Assembly: GCA_045652835.1 (NCBI GenBank)
Contig: JAZOLE010000141.1
Coordinates: 1 to 16,647 of the forward strand
DNA: 16,647 bases
Direction of reading: 5' to 3'
Source: SVQP01 sp045652835
Lineage (GTDB): Bacteria > Bacillota > Clostridia > Oscillospirales > CAG-272
The notes beneath the pieces are model-generated. The model searched no databases. It was not told the origin of the DNA and worked only from the letters and a program-made list of their open reading frames with translations. Positions 7,752 through 14,672 of the stretch are shown in pieces (position 1 is the first letter of the stretch; each line of letters starts with the position of its first letter). A program made the position numbers and the translations under genes.

Positions 7752-7780
7752 ATTATACAGGTTTGCGCAAGTGCTGTCAA
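7752..7780 (-). promoter_or_regulatory. Sigma-A promoter of the isomerase-dehydrogenase unit
   Basis: TTGACA (7780-7775) and TATAAT (7757-7752) on the minus strand are exact consensus with a 17-bp spacer, about 30 bp before the start codon. It lies directly downstream of the typA terminator, so the two units are separately transcribed. Confidence 0.87.
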
Positions 7781-7797
7781 GACCTTTGCGTCACATC

Positions 7798-7826
7798 AAA
7801 AAAGCCGAGGCACAGCCTCGGCTTTT
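7798..7826 (-). terminator. Terminator after typA
   Basis: AAAGCCGAGGC / GCCTCGGCTTTT with loop ACA has an 8-bp GC-rich core stem. On the minus strand it is followed by six T, ten bases past the typA stop codon. Confidence 0.92.
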
Positions 7827-7835
7827 GTATTGATT

Positions 7836-9683
7836 TTATTTACCCTGCTCCATAGCGCGGCGCTTGCGCATCATTTCCTTCATGCGCAGCTCGGTGTTCA
7901 GGATCTTCTTGCGCAGACGGATGGACTTGGGAGTGATCTCGATCAGGTCATCATCGGTGATGTACTCAATCGCTTCCTCCAGCGTCATAATGATGGGGGG
8001 CGTAAGCAGCAGCTTTTCGTCCGCACCCGAAGAACGGATAGCGGTCAGGTGCTTTTCCTTACAGGGGTTAACGGCAATGTCGTCGTTCTTGGGGTTCTCG
8101 CCCACGATCATGCCCTCGTACACAGCGGTCTGAGGACCTACGAACAGTCTGCCGCGCTCCTGGGTCTGGTACAGACCGTAACGGGTGGTCTCGCCTGCCT
8201 CGGATGCGATCAGGGAGCCGGTGAACTTCATGGTGATCTCACCGCGGTAGGGCTCATAGCCTGCGAAAATGGTATTGATAGTACCCTCGCCGTGGGTTGC
8301 GGTCAAGAACTCGGAGCGGTAGCCGAACAGGCAGCGAGAGGGGATGAGGTACTCAATTCTCATGCGGTTGCCCGAGCCAAGGGGATTCATTTCAAGCAGA
8401 TCGCCCTTGCGCTGACCCAGCTTTTCCACAACTGCACCAACGTACTCGTTGGGCACGTCCAGCGTGACGCGCTCCATAGGCTCGCACTTTTCGCCGTCGA
8501 TTTCCTGGAACAGCACGCGGGGGTTGGAGCAAGCCAGCTCAAAGCCCTCACGGCGCATGGTTTCAAGCAGAATGGAAAGGTGCATTTCGCCTCTGCCCGC
8601 AACGCGGAACTCATCGGTGGTATCACCGTCGTTAACGCGCAGGGAAACGTCCTTGAGCAGCTCGCGGTACAGTCTGTCGCGGATCTGACGGGAGGTAACG
8701 AACTTACCCTCCTTGCCTGCCAGAGGGGAGTTGTTGACCGCGAAGGTCATTTCCATGGTAGGCTCGCTGACCTTGACGAACTCAAGCGGCTCGGGGCAGG
8801 TGGTCGAGGTAATGGTGTCACCGATCGAGATCTCGCCTGCACCCGAGAAGCAAACGATGTCGCCAACCTTGGCGGACTCTACGGGTACGCGGTTCAGACC
8901 GTCGATCTGCATGACAGTGACGATACGGATCTTCTTGGGGGTCTCTGCGGAGTAGTAGTTGCAGATCAGCGCGTCCTGATTGACCTTCAGGCTGCCGCGC
9001 TCAATGCGACCGATACCGATTCTACCCACGAAATCGTTGTAGTCGATAGAGGAAACCAGCAGCTGCAGCTCGCCATCCTCGTCGCCCTCGGGGGCAGGGA
9101 TGTAGTCAACAATGGTTTCAAACAGGGGGGTCAGATCATCGCCCAGATTGTCGGGGTCAAAGGAAGCCTTGCCCTCTCTGCCCGAGCAGTACAGCATGGG
9201 GGAATCCAGCTGCTCGTCGCTTGCGTTAAGGTCAATCAAAAGCTCCAGAATCTCGTCCTCCACCTCGCCAAGGCGTGCGTCGGGCTTGTCGATCTTGTTG
9301 ATGCAAACGATCACGCGGTGGTTAAGCTCCAGCGCTCTCTGCAAAACGAAACGCGTCTGAGGCATGGGACCCTCTGCTGCGTCAACCAGCAGAATTACGC
9401 CGCTTACCATCTTGAGCACGCGCTCTACCTCGCCGCCAAAGTCGGCGTGTCCGGGGGTGTCGATGATGTTGATCTTGGTATCCTTGTAATGTACGGCGGT
9501 GTTCTTTGCGAGAATGGTAATGCCGCGCTCCTTTTCAAGCGCGCCCGAGTCCATAACGCGGGTTACGGTTTCCTGGTTGTCGCGGTAAATGCCGCCCTGC
9601 TGCAAAAGTCCGTCAACCAGCGTGGTCTTGCCGTGGTCAACGTGTGCGATGATTGCAATGTTTCTTAAATCGTTTCTAATCAT
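7836..9683 (-). CDS. typA: Translational GTPase TypA/BipA
   Basis: This 615-residue protein is of full family length. It is a ribosome-associated GTPase of the EF-G/LepA superfamily that helps large-subunit assembly and stress or cold growth. The GTPase motifs are all present: AHVDHGKT (13-20), the RGIT switch I region (53-56), DTPGHADF (75-82) and NKID (129-132). The phrase IRNDLRNIAIIAHVDHGKTTLVDGLL is characteristic of TypA. EF-G-like domains III and V and the TypA-specific C-terminal domain follow, ending with the basic helix RLRKKILNTELRMKEMMRKRRAM. The start is preceded by GGAAGG at 5-nt spacing. It is transcribed alone between its own terminator and an upstream gap shared with the divergent HAD phosphatase. 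Nothing suggests truncation or transfer. Confidence 0.97.
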   Translation of the reverse strand: MIRNDLRNIAIIAHVDHGKTTLVDGLLQQGGIYRDNQETVTRVMDSGALEKERGITILAKNTAVHYKDTKINIIDTPGHADFGGEVERVLKMVSGVILLVDAAEGPMPQTRFVLQRALELNHRVIVCINKIDKPDARLGEVEDEILELLIDLNASDEQLDSPMLYCSGREGKASFDPDNLGDDLTPLFETIVDYIPAPEGDEDGELQLLVSSIDYNDFVGRIGIGRIERGSLKVNQDALICNYYSAETPKKIRIVTVMQIDGLNRVPVESAKVGDIVCFSGAGEISIGDTITSTTCPEPLEFVKVSEPTMEMTFAVNNSPLAGKEGKFVTSRQIRDRLYRELLKDVSLRVNDGDTTDEFRVAGRGEMHLSILLETMRREGFELACSNPRVLFQEIDGEKCEPMERVTLDVPNEYVGAVVEKLGQRKGDLLEMNPLGSGNRMRIEYLIPSRCLFGYRSEFLTATHGEGTINTIFAGYEPYRGEITMKFTGSLIASEAGETTRYGLYQTQERGRLFVGPQTAVYEGMIVGENPKNDDIAVNPCKEKHLTAIRSSGADEKLLLTPPIIMTLEEAIEYITDDDLIEITPKSIRLRKKILNTELRMKEMMRKRRAMEQGK

Positions 9684-9729
9684 AATAACCTTCCGTACTC
9701 AAATTTTGACATAATACGCTATCTTAATT

Positions 9730-9735
9730 ATTATA
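9730..9735 (-). promoter_or_regulatory. Candidate -10 element of typA
   Basis: An exact TATAAT (9735-9730, minus strand) lies about 50 bp upstream of typA. No good -35 hexamer is seen 16-18 bp upstream, where the DNA is a T-run. The promoter call is therefore tentative, unlike the neighbouring consensus promoters. Confidence 0.4.
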
Positions 9736-9809
9736 CCATACTTTTGCACAAAAAAACAGAAGTGAAATCACGATTTTCGCAAAATTCGCGAGAAATCGCT
9801 TGTGCAAAA

Positions 9810-9838
9810 TTGACAAAACTGCGCACGTGTGCTATAAT
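9810..9838 (+). promoter_or_regulatory. Sigma-A promoter of the HAD phosphatase
   Basis: TTGACA (9810-9815), a 17-bp spacer and TATAAT (9833-9838) are an exact consensus promoter 29 bp before the start codon. Confidence 0.87.
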
Positions 9839-9867
9839 ACGGGGAGAACGAAACCAAGGAGACAGTT

Positions 9868-10524
9868 ATGATCAAGGCAATCATTTTTGACCTGGACGGC
9901 ACGGTAGCGGATACCATTTCCGCTATTCGCGAGGGCGTCAATCTTACCATGGAGCAGCTGGGGTATCCCACTCACACCGATGCGGATATCCGCCGCTTTA
10001 TCAACCACGGCGCACGCGAGCTGATCCGTCAGGCGCTGCCCGAAACGGTGAGCGTTGACCCTGCATGTGTGGACGGGGCGCTGGATATTTATCAGGGCAT
10101 GTATGACAGAACCTATACGCATACCAATATGTGCTATGACGGCATGGTCGAGGCGATGTGTCAGCTCAAAGAGAAGTATACGCTTGCCATTCTCTCCAAC
10201 AAGCAGGACAGAATGGTCAAAGGTCTTGCCGCGCAGCTGTTGCCCGAGGGCACGGTCATGATCGCGCAGGGACAGATCGAGGGCGTACCCACAAAGCCTG
10301 ATCCCACAGCGGTGTGGGAGATTTGCGCACGCATGGGCGTTGCTCCCGAGGAATGCGCCTTTGTGGGGGATAGCGACGTGGATATGCAAACCGCTATCAA
10401 CGCGCGCTGCCTGCCGGTTGGCGTGACTTGGGGTTATCGCGGCGCGGACGTGCTGCGTGCCGCAGGAGCAAAGGTGCTGGTGGATCAGCCGAGCGAGTTG
10501 GTAGAGATTTTTGCGAACGGTTAA
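9868..10524 (+). CDS. HAD-IA hydrolase, phosphoglycolate phosphatase-like (Gph)
   Basis: This 218-residue cytoplasmic phosphatase is the usual size for Gph/PgmB-like HAD subfamily IA. Motif I FDLDGT gives the nucleophile Asp8 and acid Asp10. The alpha-helical cap occupies about residues 15-85. Motif II is LSN (Ser110), motif III Lys is Lys143 in TKPDP, and motif IV is GDSDVDM (Asp168 and Asp172 bind Mg2+). All catalytic residues are present, so it should be active. Substrate could be 2-phosphoglycolate or another small phosphoester; the family is promiscuous and the neighbours do not decide it. AAGGAGA precedes the ATG. The gene is monocistronic, divergent from typA and convergent with an XRE regulator, and its 3' flank carries the short foldback repeat. 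Confidence 0.9.
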   Translation: MIKAIIFDLDGTVADTISAIREGVNLTMEQLGYPTHTDADIRRFINHGARELIRQALPETVSVDPACVDGALDIYQGMYDRTYTHTNMCYDGMVEAMCQLKEKYTLAILSNKQDRMVKGLAAQLLPEGTVMIAQGQIEGVPTKPDPTAVWEICARMGVAPEECAFVGDSDVDMQTAINARCLPVGVTWGYRGADVLRAAGAKVLVDQPSELVEIFANG

Positions 10525-10535
10525 CCAATCAAGTA

Positions 10536-10596
10536 GGATGCGCACTGCAAAGCCCTCTCCGCTCTCCCGCGGAGAGGGCTTTGTGGCGCGTGTTCC
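10536..10596. repeat. 61-bp short foldback repeat related to the 261-bp element
   Basis: GGATGCGCACTGCAAAGCCC (10536-10555) continues through CTCTCCGC and is inverted at 10569-10596, with 15 bp of perfect pairing (CAAAGCCCTCTCCGC) around the loop TCTCCC. Its left end matches the ends of the 261-bp element at 17 of 20 positions. It begins 11 bases past the HAD stop codon. The hairpin is strong but lacks a following T-run, so it is not a typical terminator. It may be a miniature or internally deleted copy of the same family. Confidence 0.7.
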
Positions 10597-10630
10597 CCTC
10601 ACGGTTTTTGAAAGAAACTTTGCATAGCGC

Positions 10631-10671
10631 AAAAGCCTCCGACATGGGTTTTCCATATCGGAGGCTTTTGT
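10631..10671. terminator. Bidirectional terminator between HAD and XRE genes
   Basis: GCCTCCGACATGG / CCATATCGGAGGC (13-bp stem, one mismatch, loop GTTTT) is flanked by AAAA on the left and TTTTGTTTTT on the right. It can end transcription from both convergent genes. Confidence 0.88.
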
Positions 10672-10673
10672 TT

Positions 10674-11879
10674 TTATTCTTCTGCTTGTTCTTTGTATAT
10701 CACGCATTTTTCAAGTCGTTCGAACAACGGATCGAATCGCTGATCTGCTCTGAGAGAATCAAACCATTCGTGCTTGACCGCATCGCGGTAGTCACTCGGG
10801 ATGATCCAAACGCCCCAGCCGTTATCGTGAATCATGCAAAAATCCTTTTCTCCCTTTTCAGACCAATAGTATCTCGATTTGAGCGTAAAGCCCTTGAGTG
10901 CGGGGGAAGGGCATCCCATTTCGAAATCTTCAGATTCCTCTAATCCTTCTTGGGATATCAGTGCCATCAGCTGCTCTAAGAGATTGACCATGTCTTCAAA
11001 AGGCGCGTACGCGGCTTCAGTGTCCCCCAGCTTTGCAAAGGCTGCGGCGTAGCGCAGACCGAGCTGGAGTCTTGCCTCGCACCATATATCAGGCGCAGTC
11101 CCGCCACTGACCAAGTGATTTTTGTCGGGATGCAGGCAGTTGACTGCATTGAGATAGCCCAACTGGGTCTCGCAGAACCAAACAAAGTGGTGCGGGTCTT
11201 TGCATAGATATTCCTGCCAATCGTTTGCCGCAGTCGTGATATGCTCCAGCTCTCCCCACAAAATAGATTGCCTGATCGGCTCGATCTTGTCAAGCTCTTC
11301 GCGCATCTTGTATCTGCGGAACAGCAACGCAGAGCGATCCATGTCCTCGCGGCTTGCATAGGCGTCCAAAAATGCGTCGATGTGCGCGTCATCCTCCATG
11401 GATGCCATGTTTTCAATGACCCCAAAATGCGCATCCTTGGGGCATACCTCAAAGATCTCTTCGGCTAAAAGACGCATTTCATCCAGTACTTTAGGGTCGT
11501 GGAATAGGCGTGTGTCCCAAATTGCGCGGAATAATCCCCAAAACCAATAATTTTGGTACTCTCTTAAATTGCGGCGAATTTCGCGCATCATCTCAATGCT
11601 TTTTTCAACGTCTTTCGCGCGAACGGTGGCTTCAAAGGATGCTTGAAGCTCAGCGCAGAATTTTTGTTTTTCCTCCTCGGTACATCCAAGCAGCGCGTCA
11701 ATCGAGGTTGCAAAAAACGATGCGATCATAGGCAGCATTTCGATGTCGGGGTAGGTCGTGCCGTTCTCCCATCTGGAAACGGCTTGCGGGGAAGTGCCGA
11801 ATTTTTCCGCCAACTGCTCTTGCGTCAGGTTCATGCGGCGGCGATTGGTGCGTATTTGATTTCCTAAACTCAATTTCAT
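10674..11879 (-). CDS. XRE-family transcriptional regulator with large C-terminal region
   Basis: The start is ATG 11879-11877, after GGAG; the upstream in-frame Met at 11936 overlaps the promoter and is rejected. The product is 401 residues. Residues 5-65 are a Cro/CI-type helix-turn-helix: IRTNRRRMNLTQEQLAEKFGTSPQAVSRWENGTTYPD, then IEMLPMIASFFATSIDALLG. Residues about 70-310 are mostly helical and Trp/Tyr-rich, resembling the TPR-like sensor region common behind this HTH in Clostridia. The last 80 residues (FTLKSRYYWSEKGEKDFCMIHDNGWGVWII) look like a small beta-rich domain that I do not recognise. The ligand or partner is unknown. It stands alone, convergent with the HAD gene. A 22-bp inverted repeat over its start site suggests autoregulation. 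Confidence 0.87.
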   Translation of the reverse strand: MKLSLGNQIRTNRRRMNLTQEQLAEKFGTSPQAVSRWENGTTYPDIEMLPMIASFFATSIDALLGCTEEEKQKFCAELQASFEATVRAKDVEKSIEMMREIRRNLREYQNYWFWGLFRAIWDTRLFHDPKVLDEMRLLAEEIFEVCPKDAHFGVIENMASMEDDAHIDAFLDAYASREDMDRSALLFRRYKMREELDKIEPIRQSILWGELEHITTAANDWQEYLCKDPHHFVWFCETQLGYLNAVNCLHPDKNHLVSGGTAPDIWCEARLQLGLRYAAAFAKLGDTEAAYAPFEDMVNLLEQLMALISQEGLEESEDFEMGCPSPALKGFTLKSRYYWSEKGEKDFCMIHDNGWGVWIIPSDYRDAVKHEWFDSLRADQRFDPLFERLEKCVIYKEQAEE

Positions 11880-11914
11880 AGCATATTCTCCATTCTGCTT
11901 GGCTCTGCACAGAA

Positions 11915-11936
11915 GTGATTTCTTACCGGTAATCAC
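11915..11936. promoter_or_regulatory. Candidate operator, GTGATT-N10-AATCAC
   Basis: GTGATT (11915-11920) and AATCAC (11931-11936) form an inverted repeat that encloses the perfect 10-bp palindrome TTACCGGTAA (11923-11932). It abuts the -10 element on the downstream side, covering the expected transcription start, where a repressor would block initiation. Confidence 0.5.
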
Positions 11937-11965
11937 AGTATATCATATCTTTTTGTCAATTGCAA
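11937..11965 (-). promoter_or_regulatory. Promoter of the XRE regulator gene
   Basis: On the minus strand TTGCAA (11965-11960) and TATACT (11942-11937) are spaced by 17 bp. A TTGACA lies inside this spacer but is too close to the -10 to serve as the -35. Confidence 0.6.
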
Positions 11966-11978
11966 GCGCGCAGTTTGC

Positions 11979-11991
11979 GAGAAATATTCTC
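11979..11991. repeat. Palindrome GAGAA-ATA-TTCTC upstream of the XRE promoter
   Basis: A perfect 13-bp inverted repeat is followed seven bases later by a third GAGAA half-site (near 12000). It lies 14 bp upstream of the XRE -35 element. It could be an activator or second operator site; no partner protein can be named. Confidence 0.35.
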
Positions 11992-12082
11992 ACTATATGA
12001 GAAAAATGCGAGGATTTTTTGTAAAAATCCCAAAACCGTGAAACCAAATCGTACCAAATTCCGTCTATATAAATGACGGCAA

Positions 12083-12113
12083 AAAGCGCACACGCTTTTT
12101 GCGTGTGCGCTTT
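12083..12113 (-). terminator. Terminator after the M23 gene
   Basis: AAAGCGCACACGC / GCGTGTGCGCTTT is a 13-bp perfect stem with loop TTTTT, followed on the minus strand by a T-run. It lies 12 bases after the M23 stop codon. Confidence 0.9.
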
Positions 12114-12124
12114 AAGTTATGGCC

Positions 12125-12880
12125 TTATTTGCCCTCGGTGGCGTCCTCGTAGGTGTTGAGTGTCTTGACGTCCTTGTCGGAGAAATACTCCAGAGGGTCA
12201 ACCGACAGGCCACCCTCGGTCATTTCAAAGTGCAGGTGAGGTGCTTCCGCCATTTCAAGCGTTGCTGTGCCGCCTACCGTACCGATCTGCTGACCGCCCG
12301 TGACCTGCTTGCCTGCAGCAATGCCCTCGGCAAGGTTTGCGGAGAGGTTCTTATAAATGGTGACAATGTCGCCCTCGTGCGAGATAGCAACGCAAGTGCC
12401 CATCATGGGGTCATCCCAGATTTGCGCAACAGTACCTGCTGCGGCTGCGTAAACGGGGGCTGCGTCCTCGGTGGTAATGTCAATGCCAAGGTGAATGCGG
12501 TATTCCTCCATGGTAGGAGACCATACCTGAACAGATGCATCGTGCTTTGCACCAAGCTTCCCCTGTACGGGCAGGGCATAGCCCTCTACCTTTTCAATCA
12601 CCTGCTCGGTGCCGTTGCCCTCGTTGTAAACGGGCACGGTGTCTTCGCCGCTGCCGACAGCGTCGGTATCGGGTGCTTTCTGTGTCTGCTGCGTGGTGTC
12701 GGTGGGCAGCTTGCCGCCTTGCTCGGCGTTCTGCTTGTGTGCGCGATTGGTTGCAACGGTTGCGGTAATGGCAATGGTCAGCGTCATGACCACCAGCACG
12801 GTCGTAATGACCACGCCCTTGTTGGAAAAGACCTTGATCAGCTTTTTCCCAAATTCGGATTCCTTAAAGTTTTCCCACAT
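12125..12880 (-). CDS. Membrane-anchored M23 (LytM) protein, SpoIIQ-like
   Basis: ATG 12880-12878 follows AAAGGAG with 10-nt spacing, giving 251 residues; a longer in-frame start lies upstream of the predicted promoter and is rejected. Residues 1-21 are cytoplasmic and 22-43 a transmembrane helix (VVITTVLVVMTLTIAITATVA). A polar Thr/Gln/Asp linker leads to the LytM domain (about 100-235). The metal ligands are all present: His130 and Asp134 in IHLGIDI, and His215/His217 in PHLHFEM. The stretch WSPTMEEYRIHLGIDI...VTIYKNLS closely recalls SpoIIQ, the forespore-membrane protein that pairs with SpoIIIAH during engulfment; clostridial SpoIIQ keeps the zinc His that Bacillus lost. Size, topology and the sigma-F-like promoter agree. 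A general cell-wall endopeptidase is the alternative. It is monocistronic. Confidence 0.85.
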   Translation of the reverse strand: MWENFKESEFGKKLIKVFSNKGVVITTVLVVMTLTIAITATVATNRAHKQNAEQGGKLPTDTTQQTQKAPDTDAVGSGEDTVPVYNEGNGTEQVIEKVEGYALPVQGKLGAKHDASVQVWSPTMEEYRIHLGIDITTEDAAPVYAAAAGTVAQIWDDPMMGTCVAISHEGDIVTIYKNLSANLAEGIAAGKQVTGGQQIGTVGGTATLEMAEAPHLHFEMTEGGLSVDPLEYFSDKDVKTLNTYEDATEGK

Positions 12881-12926
12881 AAATAATTTCTCCTTTGTAA
12901 CTGTGTTCCCTTGGTAGGTACGCTTA

Positions 12927-12956
12927 TATTTTCCTCCGTGGGCGGCAGTTTTATAC
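12927..12956 (-). promoter_or_regulatory. Candidate sigma-F (forespore) promoter of the SpoIIQ-like gene
   Basis: On the minus strand GTATA (12956-12952), a 15-bp spacer and GAGGAAAATA (12936-12927) fit the Bacillus sigma-F pattern GYWTA-N15-GGNRANANTW at all -35 positions and nine of ten -10 positions. The start site would fall about 40 nt before the ATG. The same TATAAA could be a sigma-A -10, but no good -35 exists for it. In B. subtilis, spoIIQ is a sigma-F gene (known biology). Confidence 0.55.
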
Positions 12957-13073
12957 AGGTGCGGGAAAAAATCTTTGAAGTTGGGATAAGCTTGGAGGAT
13001 TTTTCTGTAGGGGTGGGTACAAAACAATCAACCTCCGGCAGAGCCCGTTCAACTCATGGTAGACAAAAAATTC

Positions 13074-13102
13074 TTGACTACCGTGGAAGAATGTGCTATA
13101 CT
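13074..13102 (+). promoter_or_regulatory. Sigma-A promoter of the nitroreductase-ABC unit
   Basis: TTGACT (13074-13079), a 17-bp spacer and TATACT (13097-13102) are one mismatch each from consensus, 33 bp upstream of the nitroreductase start. Confidence 0.75.
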
Positions 13103-13135
13103 GAATTCAATGAAAGAAAACCAAGGAGGCTTACC

Positions 13136-13645
13136 ATGGATTTTATGTCGCTTTGTGCCGAGCGCTATTCGGTGCGCTCGTATTTGCCCGATCCCGTGCC
13201 CACCGAGGCGCTTGAAAAGATTTTGCGTGCAGGGCAGCTTGCACCTACCGCAAAGAATAACCAGCCGCAAAAGGTATTTGTGCTGCAAAGCCCCGAGGCA
13301 AAGGCAAAGCAGCTGGAGCTGCACGCTTGCTACGGTGCGCCCTTGGTGCTGCTTGTGTGCGGTGACGAGGAGATTGCATGCCCCCGCCCCGTACCGCACC
13401 ACCCCATGGCGGAAATGGCCGCCTCGATCGTTGCCACGCATATGATGCTGGCGGCAAAGTCGATGGGTGTGGACTCGACTTGGATTTGCGCCTTTGACCA
13501 TGCCAAGGCAAGTGAGCTGTTTGACCTGCCCGATCACGTTAAGCCGCATCTTTTGCTTGCGCTTGGCTATCCTGCACCCGACGGCACGCCCTCACCCAGA
13601 CACACCGACCGTAAGCCGCTGGAGCAGACAGTCACCTATCTTTAA
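13136..13645 (+). CDS. Nitroreductase family protein (small, FMN-dependent)
   Basis: The start ATG 13136 follows a strong AAGGAGG (13123-13129). The product is 169 residues, the short form of the family. Typical features are the N-terminal FMN-phosphate contact ERYSVRSY (9-16), AGQLAPTAKNNQPQKVFVL (32-50), the helix AASIVATHMMLAAKSMGVDSTWI (95-117) and LLLALGYP (139-146), with a C-terminal RK pair (159-160). It is probably a cytoplasmic flavoenzyme that reduces nitro or quinone compounds or another small electrophile with NAD(P)H; the true substrate is unknown. It is the first gene of a unit that continues after a 31-bp gap into an ABC transporter, so a link to detoxification is possible but only an inference. 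Confidence 0.88.
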   Translation: MDFMSLCAERYSVRSYLPDPVPTEALEKILRAGQLAPTAKNNQPQKVFVLQSPEAKAKQLELHACYGAPLVLLVCGDEEIACPRPVPHHPMAEMAASIVATHMMLAAKSMGVDSTWICAFDHAKASELFDLPDHVKPHLLLALGYPAPDGTPSPRHTDRKPLEQTVTYL

Positions 13646-13676
13646 TGAATTTGAAATCTTCGGAAAGGAGATCATC

Positions 13677-14672
13677 ATGGAACAAAATAGAACCGTGCTT
13701 TCCATCAAGCAGATGTCCAAGCATCTTGGAAAGCGCAAGATCCTGTCGGACATTACGCTGGACGTTCAGGAAGGCGAAATTTTCGGCTTTTTAGGTCCGA
13801 ACGGCTCGGGCAAAACCACCACGATCAAGCTGATTTTGGGGCTTTTGCGCATGGAGAGCGGCGAGATCAGCATTTGCGGATATGATAACGTCAAGGAATT
13901 TGAGCAAGCCATGCGCTGCGTGGGCGGCATTATCGAAAACCCCGAGATGTACAAGTACCTGACAGGCAGACAGAACCTGGAGCAGTATCTGCGCATGTAT
14001 CCCGAGATCCCTCACTCGCGCATTGATGAGGTGGTCAAGCTTGTGCGCCTGGAGAGCCGCATTGACGATAAGATCGCCAAGTATTCGCTTGGTATGCGCC
14101 AGCGTCTGGGCATTGCGCAGGCGGTGCTGCATTACCCCAGATTGCTGATTTTGGACGAGCCGACCAACGGACTTGACCCTGCGGGTATCAAGGAGCTGCG
14201 TGACGTGCTCAAAAAGCTTTCGCGCGAGCAGGGTGTGGCTGTATTCGTATCCAGCCATATGCTGTCCGAGCTGCAGCTGATGTGCGACCGCGTGGGTATC
14301 ATCGACCGCGGTGTGACCGTAGGCTTCCGCTCATTGGATGCCGAGGGCATGATTGAGGAAAGTGATTTTTCGCACTATACGTTGGAGACGCCGGACAATG
14401 ACAAGGCAATCGAGCTGCTTGGCTCTGGTGTGCTTTGCTCGGGAGTCAAGTACGACGGTGCACTGTGCTTTGACGCTTCCCACGAAAACGTGCCGGATAT
14501 CATGGCGCTCTTGTGCCGCGAGGGTGTGCGCGTATACGGACTGACAAGACAAAAGAAAACGCTGGAGGATACCTTCCTTGAAATGACCGACACAGCAGAC
14601 GTGGGCACGCAGCCCGTAGTTGAAGCGCGTCGCGGCAAGGGTTCCTCTGAACAGGGAGGTGGCGCAGCATGA
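13677..14672 (+). CDS. ABC transporter ATP-binding protein (BcrA/antimicrobial-peptide type)
   Basis: The start ATG 13677 follows AAAGGAG with good spacing; longer upstream extensions overlap the nitroreductase gene and are rejected. The product is 331 residues. Walker A is GPNGSGKT (40-47), the signature YSLGMRQR (136-143), Walker B LLILDEP (156-162), the D-loop GLDP (165-168) and the switch His194 in VSSHMLSE. In place of the usual Q-loop there is GIIENPEMYKYLTGRQNL (84-101), as in BcrA/LanF-type ATPases. All ATP-hydrolysis residues are present. The C-terminal 110 residues are the variable accessory domain typical of this group, ending in a polar tail. The stop overlaps the permease start as ATGA, so the two subunits are coupled. 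Such systems commonly export antimicrobial peptides or other compounds, or give immunity; the cargo here is unknown. Confidence 0.93.
   Translation: MEQNRTVLSIKQMSKHLGKRKILSDITLDVQEGEIFGFLGPNGSGKTTTIKLILGLLRMESGEISICGYDNVKEFEQAMRCVGGIIENPEMYKYLTGRQNLEQYLRMYPEIPHSRIDEVVKLVRLESRIDDKIAKYSLGMRQRLGIAQAVLHYPRLLILDEPTNGLDPAGIKELRDVLKKLSREQGVAVFVSSHMLSELQLMCDRVGIIDRGVTVGFRSLDAEGMIEESDFSHYTLETPDNDKAIELLGSGVLCSGVKYDGALCFDASHENVPDIMALLCREGVRVYGLTRQKKTLEDTFLEMTDTADVGTQPVVEARRGKGSSEQGGGAA

Noticed and set aside
7521..9668. A 715-codon open frame on the plus strand opposite typA
   Set aside because: It mirrors the codon phase of typA, a certain conserved gene, begins inside the isomerase gene and has no ribosome binding site of its own; a GC-composition shadow.
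10563..10584. The short foldback hairpin considered as the HAD terminator
   Set aside because: No T-run follows the stem; a proper terminator lies at 10631-10671.
12881..13027. Longer start for the M23 protein (49 extra residues)
   Set aside because: It would begin upstream of the candidate promoter and put the ribosome binding site inside the coding sequence; the added residues look non-coding.
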